Part shown: positions 21,971-31,387 of the stretch, piece by piece
How positions within the stretch are numbered: the stretch's first letter is position 1
Layout: every line of letters starts with the position of its first letter
Source: Ophiostoma sp. CBS 140.51
Lineage: Eukaryota > Ascomycota > Sordariomycetes > Ophiostomatales > Ophiostomataceae
DNA: 64,000 nucleotides
NCBI GenBank assembly: GCA_029298735.1
Contig: JANSLP010000058.1
Location: 83,535-147,534 of the forward strand
Direction of reading: 5' to 3'
Position numbers and translations under genes: made by a program
Notes under the pieces: generated by a model
Seen by the model: the letters and a program-made list of their open reading frames with translations, nothing else
The model's database searches: none
What the model was told of the DNA's origin: nothing

Positions 21971-23623
21971 TTACACCCCCGCCTCTCCCAACCCCATGTC
22001 GCAGCCGTACCTTTGTTGGAGAGCCACGACCTTGTCACGAATGTACTGCCGCTCGTCAGGCCTCACCTTGTCGAAGCGGAACAAGAAGCGCACCAAAAAC
22101 ACTAGGTCGTCTAACCTGCCTCGGCCATTCTCGCTTAACAGCAAAACGTCGGCAATGGTTGTCGTAATTTCAAACAGTTTTGTGAGAATGCCACTGCCGT
22201 GGGTGGCAATACTGGCGGCACTCTCGAGTCGACCGACCAGTCCCCGTAGCTGAGAAGATACACGTTCCGCTGGAAAGTGAAGGGAGAGTCCCTCGTGCGC
22301 TGTTTGCGGCGGTGCCGACCTCAACAGACCGCGCGCCAGTGCCAGCTGCCACACCAGTGTCCGCAGCCACAGCCGTGTAATGAAAATGTCGACATGTTGT
22401 AGCTCACTGAGAACAGCGGGTGCAATCTTTTGTTCTTCGGCATCGAGCTCGGCCTGCTTGCGCTCGACCCAATCGGCGGACATGGGAGGTGGTTTCGACC
22501 TATAGGGCGAGAGGGGCGAACTGTCCGCATCGCCCTCCGTCTCGGTATCTTCGGTCCAGTACTGGAGGAAGGTGTCGTCCATGACGCAGAACAGATCAAT
22601 GAGTCGTCCGAAACCGGCATCGACGTGGGCGGGTATCGTAGGGTCGGACTGTGGCCGGCCAGACCGTAGTGGTGGAAGGACAGACGGCCGTCGTCCCGAC
22701 ACAACGTACAAGTACCGCTCGTGCAAGAAACATTCCCAGTACAATCGTTGACAGCGTGCCACCTCGTGCGCCGGGGTTCCCTCGTGAATCTTGAGGGTCT
22801 GCAGCAGGGCAATCGCTTCCCGAATCATGACAAACCCTCTGTCAAACAGCCGCGTCGAAATCATGCTCATCTCCAAAAAGACACACGTCATGGCCCTCTT
22901 GACGGTGGCACGGAGTTCGCCGAGAGAATCGTTGGACGAGAGTGCCGTTTCTGAGGAACGGTGGGCGAGTAGGCCGCGCTGCATCAGGTCGGACATGAGT
23001 GCCGGCGAGGCGGGTTCCGTTTGCGAGGGTGATGCGGTCGACACAAGGGTGTGGGTGTTGCCCGTCTCGATAAAGATGATTGTAATCGCGGCAAACGAAT
23101 ACACCAAGGCGGCATCCTCTTCAACAGTGTCCATGGTTGCGACGGCATCTCGGATCTCGGCGGGCGCGATTATGGGGTTGACTGCGTAGACGACCCTTTC
23201 GTAGTCGGGGATCAAGGAGAGGAAGAAGGATGGCGAGTAGGCGGGACTGTCGGTCCGCGGAGAGAGGCTGCCTTGAGATGTAGGGGTCTCGACTGCCGTT
23301 GATGCATCCGGCGATCGTGACGGTGACGACTGCGACTGCGACTGTGACTGCGACTGTGACTGCGGCCGAATCTCTGGATATCGTGTTCGGGGGGTGGCTG
23401 CTTTCAACTGCTTGACCAGTGCACCCCGCGTCCCATTCTTTCTTTTGATCGTAGGCGGTGCAAACGCACACCGCAGCCCGAGATGGGCGCATTGCGTGCA
23501 GGCCGTTTGGGAGTCGCCGTCGGCAGTTGCCGCCCCGCTGCACTTGACCTTGCGGAACCGGCAGCTGCCACAGGCGACACTGACCCGGGGGTTGCGGGGT
23601 GGGTGGTGTGGAAGGGTGTTCAT
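21971..23623 (-). CDS. Zn2Cys6 transcription factor, probable regulator of the alpha-glucoside genes
   Basis: A single exon of 550 residues from the ATG at 23623 (CCACCATGAAC). A further in-frame ATG at 23689 adds 22 residues unlike the family. A textbook Zn2Cys6 cluster lies at residues 18-52 (Cys18, 21, 28, 42, 45, 52) with spacing C-x2-C-x6-C-x13-C-x2-C-x6-C; the 13-residue loop is long. A Ser-Gln repeat, (SQ) repeated about five times, follows near residues 90-100. A middle helical region (EEDAALVYSFAAITIIFIETGN, LHERYLYVVSGRRPSVLPPL) matches the fungal-specific regulatory domain found in AmyR/MAL-activator-like proteins. It lies between the permease and the alpha-glucosidase, all on the same strand, so pathway-specific activation is likely. 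The inducer is not known. Confidence 0.88.
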   Translation of the reverse strand: MNTLPHHPPRNPRVSVACGSCRFRKVKCSGAATADGDSQTACTQCAHLGLRCAFAPPTIKRKNGTRGALVKQLKAATPRTRYPEIRPQSQSQSQSQSQSSPSRSPDASTAVETPTSQGSLSPRTDSPAYSPSFFLSLIPDYERVVYAVNPIIAPAEIRDAVATMDTVEEDAALVYSFAAITIIFIETGNTHTLVSTASPSQTEPASPALMSDLMQRGLLAHRSSETALSSNDSLGELRATVKRAMTCVFLEMSMISTRLFDRGFVMIREAIALLQTLKIHEGTPAHEVARCQRLYWECFLHERYLYVVSGRRPSVLPPLRSGRPQSDPTIPAHVDAGFGRLIDLFCVMDDTFLQYWTEDTETEGDADSSPLSPYRSKPPPMSADWVERKQAELDAEEQKIAPAVLSELQHVDIFITRLWLRTLVWQLALARGLLRSAPPQTAHEGLSLHFPAERVSSQLRGLVGRLESAASIATHGSGILTKLFEITTTIADVLLLSENGRGRLDDLVFLVRFLFRFDKVRPDERQYIRDKVVALQQRYGCDMGLGEAGV

Positions 23624-24209
23624 GGTGGCTGTAAGAGACCTGGAGAAGACGAGAGAGAGGTTGCAAGGATTGTCAAAGTCGATCCTCAACTTGATCGATA
23701 TCTGTTTATCACGGCACTCGGCAATGTGAGGTCCGAGTTCGACACAAAAGTATGGAGTCTCCCCTCACTGTTTGTCTGACGGGGTCGTGCATTTAATTAC
23801 TCAGTATGCATGAGGATGAGACTTGGCAACGCGCTATTGACACTCTACTAGAAGAGAGGGGAAGCAACACAGACTAATACGCAGGATTGGGGTAGAGGCA
23901 GGGCGACGATGTGGAACCCGCGGTATTTTACTTTCCGGGGAATGACGGGAGCTTTCATTGTGTTGCTCATTCTTCGTACTCGTAATTTTTTTATTATTGA
24001 TGGCGTCCTAACAAATATAATTCTGATATCGGCTTGCTTCATATTTCTGACGCCCTATTCTATCACCATCGCCGAGCATCCGATGCACACAAGCGAAAAA
24101 TCACAGCATCACATGGCAAGGCGGCTCTCGGACGTTTGTGCAAAATCAAATTGAGTTCTAATTTACTCTTTCTAGCAAATACTGTAGTTTAATCTAGCCG
24201 CCTCCTTGT
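23624..24209. other. Intergenic, no gene seen
   Basis: About 590 bases between the regulator start and the end of the alpha-glucosidase gene. AT-rich stretches at 23970-24060 and 24130-24190. A short + strand frame at 23909-24154 shows no coding character. Confidence 0.5.
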
Positions 24210-26039
24210 CTACACCCGCACAATGTAGGCCCGGCCCTCCAGCGGCGCCAGTGCGTCCTGAATCGTAGCCTTCTTGTTCTCGTGCGTTGAGGCCAGCAGC
24301 TCGTACGTGACCTCTTTGCCGGCAGCAAAGCCCAGCTCAGCCGCGTCAGGCGCTGCGACAGCAGTCTTCTTGGTGGTAAAGTTGAGCACCACGAGGACAC
24401 GCTCCTTGCCATTGTTCTCGAGGGGCACCTTGACGTAGGTCATGGTCTCTGTCGAGTCCTCCCGCAGAGCCTCAAAGTCGCTGTACACGAGAAGGTCCGG
24501 GTTGGCACGGCGCAGGGCCACCATGGACTTCCAGTAGGCCAGGACCGAGTCGTCCTTACCCAGCTGGTCGGCCACGTTAATCTCGCCCGCCAGCGGGTGC
24601 GGCTTCATCCAGGGCTCCTTGACCGCCTTGCCCGCCGCCAGGGCCGCCTCGGAAAAGCCGCCGTACTGCAAGGACCCGTTCCAGGGCATGGGGATCCGGG
24701 CATGGTCGCGAGCGAGGTACTGCAGCGCGTCAAAGGCCTTGTCGACGGCGGCGTCGCCCTCGGGGGTGTTTCCAAGACGTGCCCGCACTGCCTCGATGCA
24801 CTGGATGCTGGCAATGTCCAGGTAGTTCTCGAGGGGATACGACTCCTTGGGAGCGTTGACCAATCCCAACTCTTGGCCTTGGTAAATGTACTGCGTGCCA
24901 CTCAGGGTGGCCTGCATCAGCGCCAAGAGTCGGGCACTGGCGACCCGCCACTCGGGCGCATCCTCGGCAAAACGGGACACCGACCGCGCCTGGTCGTGGT
25001 TTTCTAGGAACACGGTGTTCCATGCATCGTTGTTTTTGGTCAGGGTCTGGGTAAAGGCGACAGCCCCTTTGAACTGGGGAAGTGTAAAGTCCTTCACCTT
25101 GATATTGGTAAACATGTCCACCATGTTGTGGCCGACCATGACGACTTCAAACTGGAACACCATGTCGAGCTGTTTGGCGGCGGCACTGACGTAGCGGCGG
25201 ACATGGTCTGGGTCGGGCGTCAGCGCGAGCTCGCCCACGGTAATGGCGCCGTGGGGCCCGAGCACCTGGGTGTTCATTTCCCTCAAAAACTCGTGCATGC
25301 GGGGACCGTTGCAGACCAGCGTGGCGCACGACTGGAAGGGTGCCTGAGGGTCGGTGACGGGCGCATCCGGCAGACCGGGGGGCTTGCTGTAGGTGTTGAC
25401 CACATCGACCCTGAAGCCGTCGACGCCGCGCTTGAGCCAAAACTCCATCGACGATGCATAAATGGCCTGGCGGGTGACTGGGTTCTCCCAGTTGAGGTCC
25501 GGCTGTTCGGTGGCAAAGAGGTGCAAATAATACTCTTGCGAAGTCTCGTCCCATTGCCACGCACTGCCGCCACCAAAGAAACTGCGCCAGTTATTGGGGG
25601 GCGCCCGCTCTCCGGTGACGGGGTCCACCTTGGCCGGCCGCCAAATGTACCAGTCCCTTTTGGCGCTCCCCTTGCTGGCTCTGGACTCCTTGAACCACGC
25701 ATGCTGGTCCGACGTGTGGTTAATGACCAGGTCCAGCAGCACCTTCATACCGCGGCCGTGCGCCTCTTTGATCAGGGTGTCCATATCTCCCAAGGTGCCA
25801 TACGGTGCGTACACATCCTCATAGTTGGAAATGTCATAGCCCATGTCCACCTGCGGCGAGTCGTACATGGGGCTGATCCAGACCACGTCGGCACCCAGCG
25901 CCTGAATGTAGTCCAGCTTGCTGACAATGCCGGGGATATCGCCGATGCCGTCGCCGTTGCTGTCGCAGAACGACGCCGGGTAGATCTGGTAGACCACCGC
26001 CGTCTTCCACCATGTCTTGTCGCGCGTGAATGTGGCCAT
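24210..26039 (-). CDS. GH13 alpha-glucosidase (isomaltase/maltase type), intracellular
   Basis: A single exon of 609 residues without signal peptide. All GH13 regions are present: VVYQIYPASFCDSNGDGIGDI, DVVWISPMYDSPQVDMGYDISNYED, LDLVINHTSDQH, GFRVDVVNT (nucleophile Asp212), AITVGELAL (acid/base Glu270) and VFLENHDQARSVSR (Asp349). It hydrolyses terminal alpha-glucosyl bonds of imported di- and trisaccharides in the cytosol. The residue after the nucleophile is Val, as in yeast isomaltases, where maltases have Thr or Ala; this hints at alpha-1,6 or broad rather than strict alpha-1,4 use. Length and order match yeast MAL/IMA enzymes. The upstream region carries three CCGAC-type sites (26.3, 26.45, 26.63 kb), and the permease and regulator lie immediately downstream on the same strand. 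Confidence 0.95.
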   Translation of the reverse strand: MATFTRDKTWWKTAVVYQIYPASFCDSNGDGIGDIPGIVSKLDYIQALGADVVWISPMYDSPQVDMGYDISNYEDVYAPYGTLGDMDTLIKEAHGRGMKVLLDLVINHTSDQHAWFKESRASKGSAKRDWYIWRPAKVDPVTGERAPPNNWRSFFGGGSAWQWDETSQEYYLHLFATEQPDLNWENPVTRQAIYASSMEFWLKRGVDGFRVDVVNTYSKPPGLPDAPVTDPQAPFQSCATLVCNGPRMHEFLREMNTQVLGPHGAITVGELALTPDPDHVRRYVSAAAKQLDMVFQFEVVMVGHNMVDMFTNIKVKDFTLPQFKGAVAFTQTLTKNNDAWNTVFLENHDQARSVSRFAEDAPEWRVASARLLALMQATLSGTQYIYQGQELGLVNAPKESYPLENYLDIASIQCIEAVRARLGNTPEGDAAVDKAFDALQYLARDHARIPMPWNGSLQYGGFSEAALAAGKAVKEPWMKPHPLAGEINVADQLGKDDSVLAYWKSMVALRRANPDLLVYSDFEALREDSTETMTYVKVPLENNGKERVLVVLNFTTKKTAVAAPDAAELGFAAGKEVTYELLASTHENKKATIQDALAPLEGRAYIVRV

Positions 26040-26300
26040 CTTGTGTTGGGACTGCTGGGAGAGTGAGGGTGTGTTGGTAACTCAGGACGAAGTGGAGATG
26101 ATGTCGTTGTCAACCTCTTCTTCTTGTTGACAGAAGCTCTGCTCTTAAGTATTCTGAAAAGCTACCCCAACTCCTCTTCCGCATGGCGGATTTCATCGTC
26201 TCTCCGACTTGTATTGTCCGACATACCCTCCGCAGTTTTACCGGCGTCAACTGAACATCTGACAGGTCCCTGAATGTTGCACTTGAAAAATGGTTGGCCG

Positions 26301-26317
26301 TTCGTCGGGCCGACGAA
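26301..26317. promoter_or_regulatory. Perfect 17-nt palindrome with inverted CGG triplets
   Basis: TTCGTCGG-G-CCGACGAA: two exact 8-base arms around one base, containing CGG-N-CCG. It lies about 262 bp upstream of the alpha-glucosidase ATG. Such symmetry fits a Zn2Cys6 homodimer site. Confidence 0.6.
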
Positions 26318-26445
26318 ATGTCATGAGGACCCACGACCCACGATGGGGCGCCGATGCACCTACCCCAACCTACCCCAACTGTCAGGCGCAACTCTAAATA
26401 TGGAGTAAAGCTCACAGAAAAAAAATAAGACTCAATATGATTCAT

Positions 26446-26460
26446 CGGTCCGACGAGAAT
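26446..26460 (+). promoter_or_regulatory. Candidate regulator site (CGGTCCGACGAGAAT)
   Basis: Contains CGG-T-CCG followed by ACGAGAAT. The same CCGACGAGAAT is found inverted at 21753-21763 in the permease upstream region. Confidence 0.5.
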
Positions 26461-26631
26461 GAGGGGTTGTCGACGAGAAGAAGATGACAAGTCGGAGTCC
26501 GGAAGTCCGTTGACAATGTTGAAAGATTCAGATTGAAACGACATCGTCGCCACTGTCACGGACCCGGCGATGAGGCCGCTCCGGGTGAGTTGACGACGTC
26601 TCTCGCCAGGGTTCTACCGATGATCTCGTCA

Positions 26632-26649
26632 GGCCGACAATGGACCAAT
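26632..26649 (+). promoter_or_regulatory. Candidate regulator site C (GGCCGACAATGGACCAAT)
   Basis: Shares 16 exact bases with the site at 21722-21737. Its upstream triplet is CAG rather than CGG, so the palindrome is half broken. It includes a CCAAT box. Confidence 0.45.
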
Positions 26650-27793
26650 CGTATCATACCATTTTGTATGGTGGTCGTCGCCGAAGAAGAGCTCTTGAAC
26701 GATGTTGTAGCACTTCACGTGTTCTCAAAGCTGAACATTTTCAAAGAGCTTGATTCTGGGGAGAGGAGAAATTCCTCGGATAAAATATTCAATGAAACGT
26801 TTCGTGTAATATATTTTGTTGCAAAGTTTGTGCTATCAACATGAAAACCCTCATGCCTCCTCTGTGTTACAAAGGCACTTCCCAAGAATCTGCTAGGTGA
26901 TCAAGTCTAGGGGAGGGGTTCTTGTTCTGGTAAAACAGTCATAAGGTGTAACGGTTGAACAAGACTCAACACGTATAACGGGGTATGGTTTGTATGCAAT
27001 GATGGTACAGGATTACAAGTTCATGTAGGTTTGTATTTCAGACAATCGGTAGGGACTGAGTCTCCCATCTATCTACTAGGGAGGAAGCCTCAGTCTTATA
27101 TATTTATCGTGCTTTATTCAACTTTATTCCGTAGCTTTATTTTAATCTGAAGTTCGATCGGAGGGATCCACTAGTGGGCAACACCAGAAAACAGAAAAGA
27201 GTAAAAAAAAGGGGGACAAAGAGCTCGGAACCCATATCGGAATGCTACCGCCAACCTGGCTGTCAACGTGTACCAATGCCTGCCGAGACGTGACGATTAT
27301 TGCTTTCAAATTACGAGCGTAAAGTGGCCAGAAAGAGATCTAAATGGGGCATTTGAAGTCATAGGGGCGAAGCCTTTGGATTTCGATGACTACGATTTCT
27401 GGCTCCAGGCGGCGAGTTCAAAGATGCAGCTGTCAAATGGTAGGTATGATCAAATTTGTTGAAAGTGGCTTAATTATTTTGGGAGATACCCCACTTATTA
27501 TATTCTTATTTCGACCAATCAGAGGAGACTCGGTCTCCCCCATTGCCAACAGCATCGACAGCAGCCTACTTAACGTGGTGAATAATCCACTTCTAGTGGT
27601 GCGTGGGGCCGCAGAAAAGGGCCTGGCCCACAATGTTATCCACATAGCTTCATCGAGTTCGGTGGTGTTTTATCATACCCCTGCATTGTATCTCTCATCC
27701 ACAAATGCAGCAATTCCAATTCCGCATGCTTCAACCGTTTTTCTTCCCCGTCTCCCACGTCTTATCTCCCACGTCTCATTCCCAATTCCGAAA

Positions 27794-29011
27794 ATGGCAT
27801 GGCACGATCCCCTGCGACATTTGCCGGTATTATCAGAGCATCCTTCAGCCTCTCCGTCGTTATCACCAGCTCTGTCGGACACAAGCGTCTCTTTCCTTGG
27901 TGCCAGCGTGAAACTTGACAGCGTCAAAGACGAGCACTATGATGCTTGGAAGATTCTTTCCTCTTTCTTCGAACACCTCGGCCATCCTGGCAAATGCAAT
28001 TTGGCTGCGGACATCGAGAATTGTGTGGACAAAGATCAGCTTGTGACCTTGGCAAATTACCTGCTCGACGCTGTCCTCAAGCCGAGTATGTTTTATACGT
28101 CCTATCTCTCTTTTCATTTCTATTTAACTGACAAATTTTCTAGTCAAGTTGGCAGGTGGACGGTCTCCTATTCCTCTATCAACACCCTCAAGCGTTGATT
28201 CAGAAGATGGCATTGATCTACAGATGGCCATGATTGATGCATCGACCCGAGATGATCAAAACAACCTGCAAAACGACTGCCTTCGACGGGACAATCACAG
28301 GTGCGTGTTCTCCGGCAAGTGGAACACGGCCAGCGTCCTCAACGGCATTGTTGTTCCCCCGTCTGGGTTTGACTACGGCCCACTCCAGTGCGCACACATT
28401 CTGCCCTTTGCGCTCGGCACGTTCGACGACAGCAGTGCGCTGGAAACTCGAAACAAGTCTATTATCTGGTTCGCCCTGCACAGATACTTTCCCGAGATTC
28501 GTGGATTGATCAATGCTAAAAGCATAAACCAACGCGAGAACGCCATCATGCTGGATGCAAGCACCCACATTCATTTTGGCTCGTACATTCTTTCGTTCCT
28601 TCCACGGGGCGGGGTGAGTTGTTTCAAGGCCTCGGACAAGAGGTAATAAAAAGGCAAGCTTCAAATCCTTGCTAACCTTTTCCCTCGTCATTCTAGAACG
28701 AGTACCAGGCAACATTCTGTGCAGATGCCCTAGCGAACACACCAACATCCGGACCAACACTTTTCACGATAACCTCTCACGACAACGAAGTCCCCATGCC
28801 GAACCCTGAGTTTTTTAGAGTTCACTACATTGTCTCTAAGATTCTTCAAGTGAGCGGATTAAGAGAGATGATCACAAGGGCGGCCGATGAGGCTGATTTG
28901 GACCTCAAGTGCCGTCAACTACAATCGAATGGCAGCACGGACGCAGGTGCAGTTATTTCCAGATTGATGCTAATTGGTATTCGGGCAGGAGGTGGCGCGG
29001 AAAATGGTTAG
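27794..29011 (+). CDS. Fungal HNH-endonuclease-domain protein (3 exons)
   Basis: Exons 27794-28085, 28144-28613 and 28697-29011 (donors GTATGT and GTGAGT; acceptors TCTAG; branch sites TAACTGAC and GCTAACC) encode 358 residues starting MAWHDPLRHLP. The N-terminal 100 residues are helical. The middle holds the HNH_2-like core: CLRRDNHRCVFSGKWN, LQCAHILPFALG (first His), NKSIIWFALHRYFPEI, INQRENAIMLDASTHIHFGSY (Asn and His of the metal site). The C-terminus is helical (VHYIVSKILQVSGL). Such proteins are abundant and variable in Pezizomycotina; the domain suggests metal-dependent nicking of nucleic acid, but cellular roles are mostly unknown. The three exon joins keep one frame across the core, which supports the model. 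No neighbour hints at a function. Confidence 0.82.
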
Positions 29012-29509
29012 AATCATCGCCGGATGCCAAATACATTGAGGACGTGCAGCATCATCTACGAGTATGTCGAGGAAAGACCCAACGATGAGCAAGGCGTGCA
29101 GGCTGTGATCGGTTTCTTCGCCAGCGTCTGTTTTGGCATCATATAGGCGAAACTGGCGCACAAATCTGGACGAACAACGTACTGCTAGATATGGCGGACC
29201 TGCGCACACTCTATGACGGCTCCTGGTGGGCCCAGTTCTTGCAGCCGTCGATACGGATGTAGGCCCGCTAAGTCATGAATTTCTTTCAGACGTGACTAGA
29301 TATCATTTTATGTTTTTTTTCTCACCATCATAAAAGATACGACCCGAAGGTAAGTACAGTAGAGTTTACAGTAGAGTAAAAACATTAGAAATAGGCCTCG
29401 GTCAAAAACATATGTTTGAAATCTTTTTCACTCTTATTTCGTTCTTTCTTTCTTTCTATTTCTCTTTCTCCTCTTTTTTCAGTGCCCTCACCGCCGGCTC
29501 CCCCTAAAC
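29012..29509. other. Intergenic, no gene seen
   Basis: About 500 bases between two convergent genes. T/C-rich at 29420-29490. Nothing recognised. Confidence 0.5.
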
Positions 29510-31387
29510 TCAAATATACTCCCGCTCGTGCTTGGTCTGGCGCGTTGTCGTCGGCACTGTGCCCTCGACAGGCACCTCGCCGGCGTGGTTCTGGGCATCG
29601 GCACGCGCCCCTAGGGCCAACAACGCTTTTGTGGCGTTGGGTAAACAATAGCCCATGGTCCAGTGCAGGGCCGTGTTGCCGTCGTCGTCGGCCTCATTGA
29701 CAGCCTCGTTGATATCGTCGTCACCGACCAAGTCGCGCAATAATGCAGTCATGTCCTCCCCCACCCGGGCATCAATGGCACGCACAAGAATGCGGTAAGT
29801 ACAACCGAACTCCACGGCCCGAGAGCTCCAACCGCACAGGCGGTGGATGGAGGTGAACACGGCCGTAAACATGGCTTGTGTTTTCCCCGTTCGCGTCGAC
29901 GGAGGCATTGGGATGCGCGGATCGGCACCGCGGTCGAGGAGCACGCGCAGCAAGGGTAGGCCGTCGAAGCGGGCGCCGAGGTGGAGCGGTGTGTACTTGT
30001 ATCCGGGTGGTGTGCCATACTTGGCGTTGATTGTTTTTGCGCACACAGCCGGATCCGCCGTCAAAAGCTCGACGGTGGCCACACGGGCATCGACGTAGGC
30101 GGCACGCGCCGCAGCATCGGCGGCTTCGCCTGCGGCCGCTATAGCGGCAAGGTCTCTGTTGGCAAATTGGGGAGCAGTGATGTCCAACGTTCCTGTTTCT
30201 TTTATGGTCGCAGCACGTTCACGCGCGTTAACGCGGACATTGTTAATATCGCGGCGCATGTAGCGCGGCTCGCGGACATCCAACGCCCTGACCAAGGGCC
30301 GGCCGACCATGGCGGCATGGAGAGGGGGGATGCTCTTGTCAGAACCCATATCACGGCCGGTGAGATCGTCTGTAAAATCAGCGCCCGCCGTCTGCAACAA
30401 GGCCTCCACACCGACCGCGTTGCCGTAGAGTGCGGCGGTGGCGAGCGGGGTCAGGTAAACATCGGCCTCCATGGGCGGTATATTCGCATAGTCGAAGTTA
30501 TAGTTGTAGTCGTCGTCGTCAATAGTGTCATAGATGTAGTCAATGTCTTCGTCATCGGATGCGCCATTGATGCCACGGCCATCCAGCCGCGCCGTTGTGC
30601 CCACAAACCCCTCATGTATGTCGATGCCCACGTTGTCGATCAGAAAGCGGACCAGCTCGGCATCGCCCCGTCCGCCGTCCGGCATCAAGGCCAAGAGGAG
30701 TGCGTTTGGTTTGTCGTTTAGCTTTGTGTCTACACGGGCCCCCCCTGCTAGCAGCATTTTGACAATGGCAATGCGCCGCTCTGACTCGCCCGCTTCGGTG
30801 AACCGCTCCACGCCCTGCGCATGCCGCGCCACCGCCTGCAGCGGCGTGTACCCAAACTTGTCGCTGGCGTTCACGTCAACCTCGGGCATGCGTGCCAACA
30901 AAAGCTGCACGACATTGGCCCGCGCACACATGCACGCCGTCGTCAAGACTGTGCCCCAGGGGCGGCTGCTGGGCCATCGCACATCTGGGTCTTCGTGGTT
31001 TGCTCGCTCTAGATCCTCCCGCTCCTCCCGCTCATACGCACTTTCCACTCGTAGGCGTTCCTCCTTTGCAAGTGCATCGCGGTAGTCGAGTAGTATTGTC
31101 AAGATGGCGACATGGTCCATCTCCACTGCCCAGTGCAATGTCGGGGCCGTGATGTTTTCCGGCATTTCGCCCATGACACACCAGTATAGCATGTCCGGGC
31201 CGAGTAGCCGTAGAAGCTCGTGGATCGCCGGTAGGTTGTCATCGTCGATGGCGGTGTGGATCGCTTCGGCCTCTTGTTTGTAGCCCCGGACAAAGTCCCA
31301 TTCATACTGCTCCTCCGAGAGGACGGGGAAATCGACCGGGTTGAGCGGGACGCTCCGGTCGTATTTCCCGTTGGCTTCGTATGTCAT
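29510..31387 (-). CDS. Ankyrin-repeat protein
   Basis: A single exon of 625 residues from the ATG at 31387. Ankyrin units are visible: APTLHWAVEMDHVAILTILLDYRD, VLTTACMCARANVVQLLLARMPEVDVNASDKFGYTPLQAVARH, RIAIVKMLLAGGARVD, LTPLATAALYGNAVGVEALLQTAGADF, YKYTPLHLGARFDGLPLLRVLLDRGADPRIP and GNTALHWTMGYCLPNATKALLALGARADAQNHAG. An acidic spacer (DDEDIDYIYDTIDDDDYNYNFDYA) interrupts the array. There is no signal peptide, membrane helix or catalytic domain. Ankyrin arrays bind other proteins; expanded fungal families of this type have no assigned role. The length and the lack of introns are ordinary for the group. Confidence 0.88.
   Translation of the reverse strand: MTYEANGKYDRSVPLNPVDFPVLSEEQYEWDFVRGYKQEAEAIHTAIDDDNLPAIHELLRLLGPDMLYWCVMGEMPENITAPTLHWAVEMDHVAILTILLDYRDALAKEERLRVESAYEREEREDLERANHEDPDVRWPSSRPWGTVLTTACMCARANVVQLLLARMPEVDVNASDKFGYTPLQAVARHAQGVERFTEAGESERRIAIVKMLLAGGARVDTKLNDKPNALLLALMPDGGRGDAELVRFLIDNVGIDIHEGFVGTTARLDGRGINGASDDEDIDYIYDTIDDDDYNYNFDYANIPPMEADVYLTPLATAALYGNAVGVEALLQTAGADFTDDLTGRDMGSDKSIPPLHAAMVGRPLVRALDVREPRYMRRDINNVRVNARERAATIKETGTLDITAPQFANRDLAAIAAAGEAADAAARAAYVDARVATVELLTADPAVCAKTINAKYGTPPGYKYTPLHLGARFDGLPLLRVLLDRGADPRIPMPPSTRTGKTQAMFTAVFTSIHRLCGWSSRAVEFGCTYRILVRAIDARVGEDMTALLRDLVGDDDINEAVNEADDDGNTALHWTMGYCLPNATKALLALGARADAQNHAGEVPVEGTVPTTTRQTKHEREYI

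Larger units (their letters stand above)
26040..27793. other. Alpha-glucosidase upstream region and AT-rich spacer
   Basis: The first 620 bases contain the palindrome at 26301-26317, CGGTCCG at 26446-26452 and site C at 26632-26649. From about 26700 to 27150 the sequence is AT-rich without coding character. Bases 27150-27790 contain short frames with no recognisable domain and lead into the HNH gene. I see no gene. Confidence 0.5.

Noticed and set aside
26700..27150. AT-rich tract considered as a decayed transposon
   Set aside because: No terminal repeats, no reverse transcriptase or transposase remnants, and no second copy in the window.
29012..29280. Continuation of the HNH gene beyond 29011
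   Set aside because: The frame ends in TAG at 29009-29011 after the conserved tail; no donor or further exon was found.
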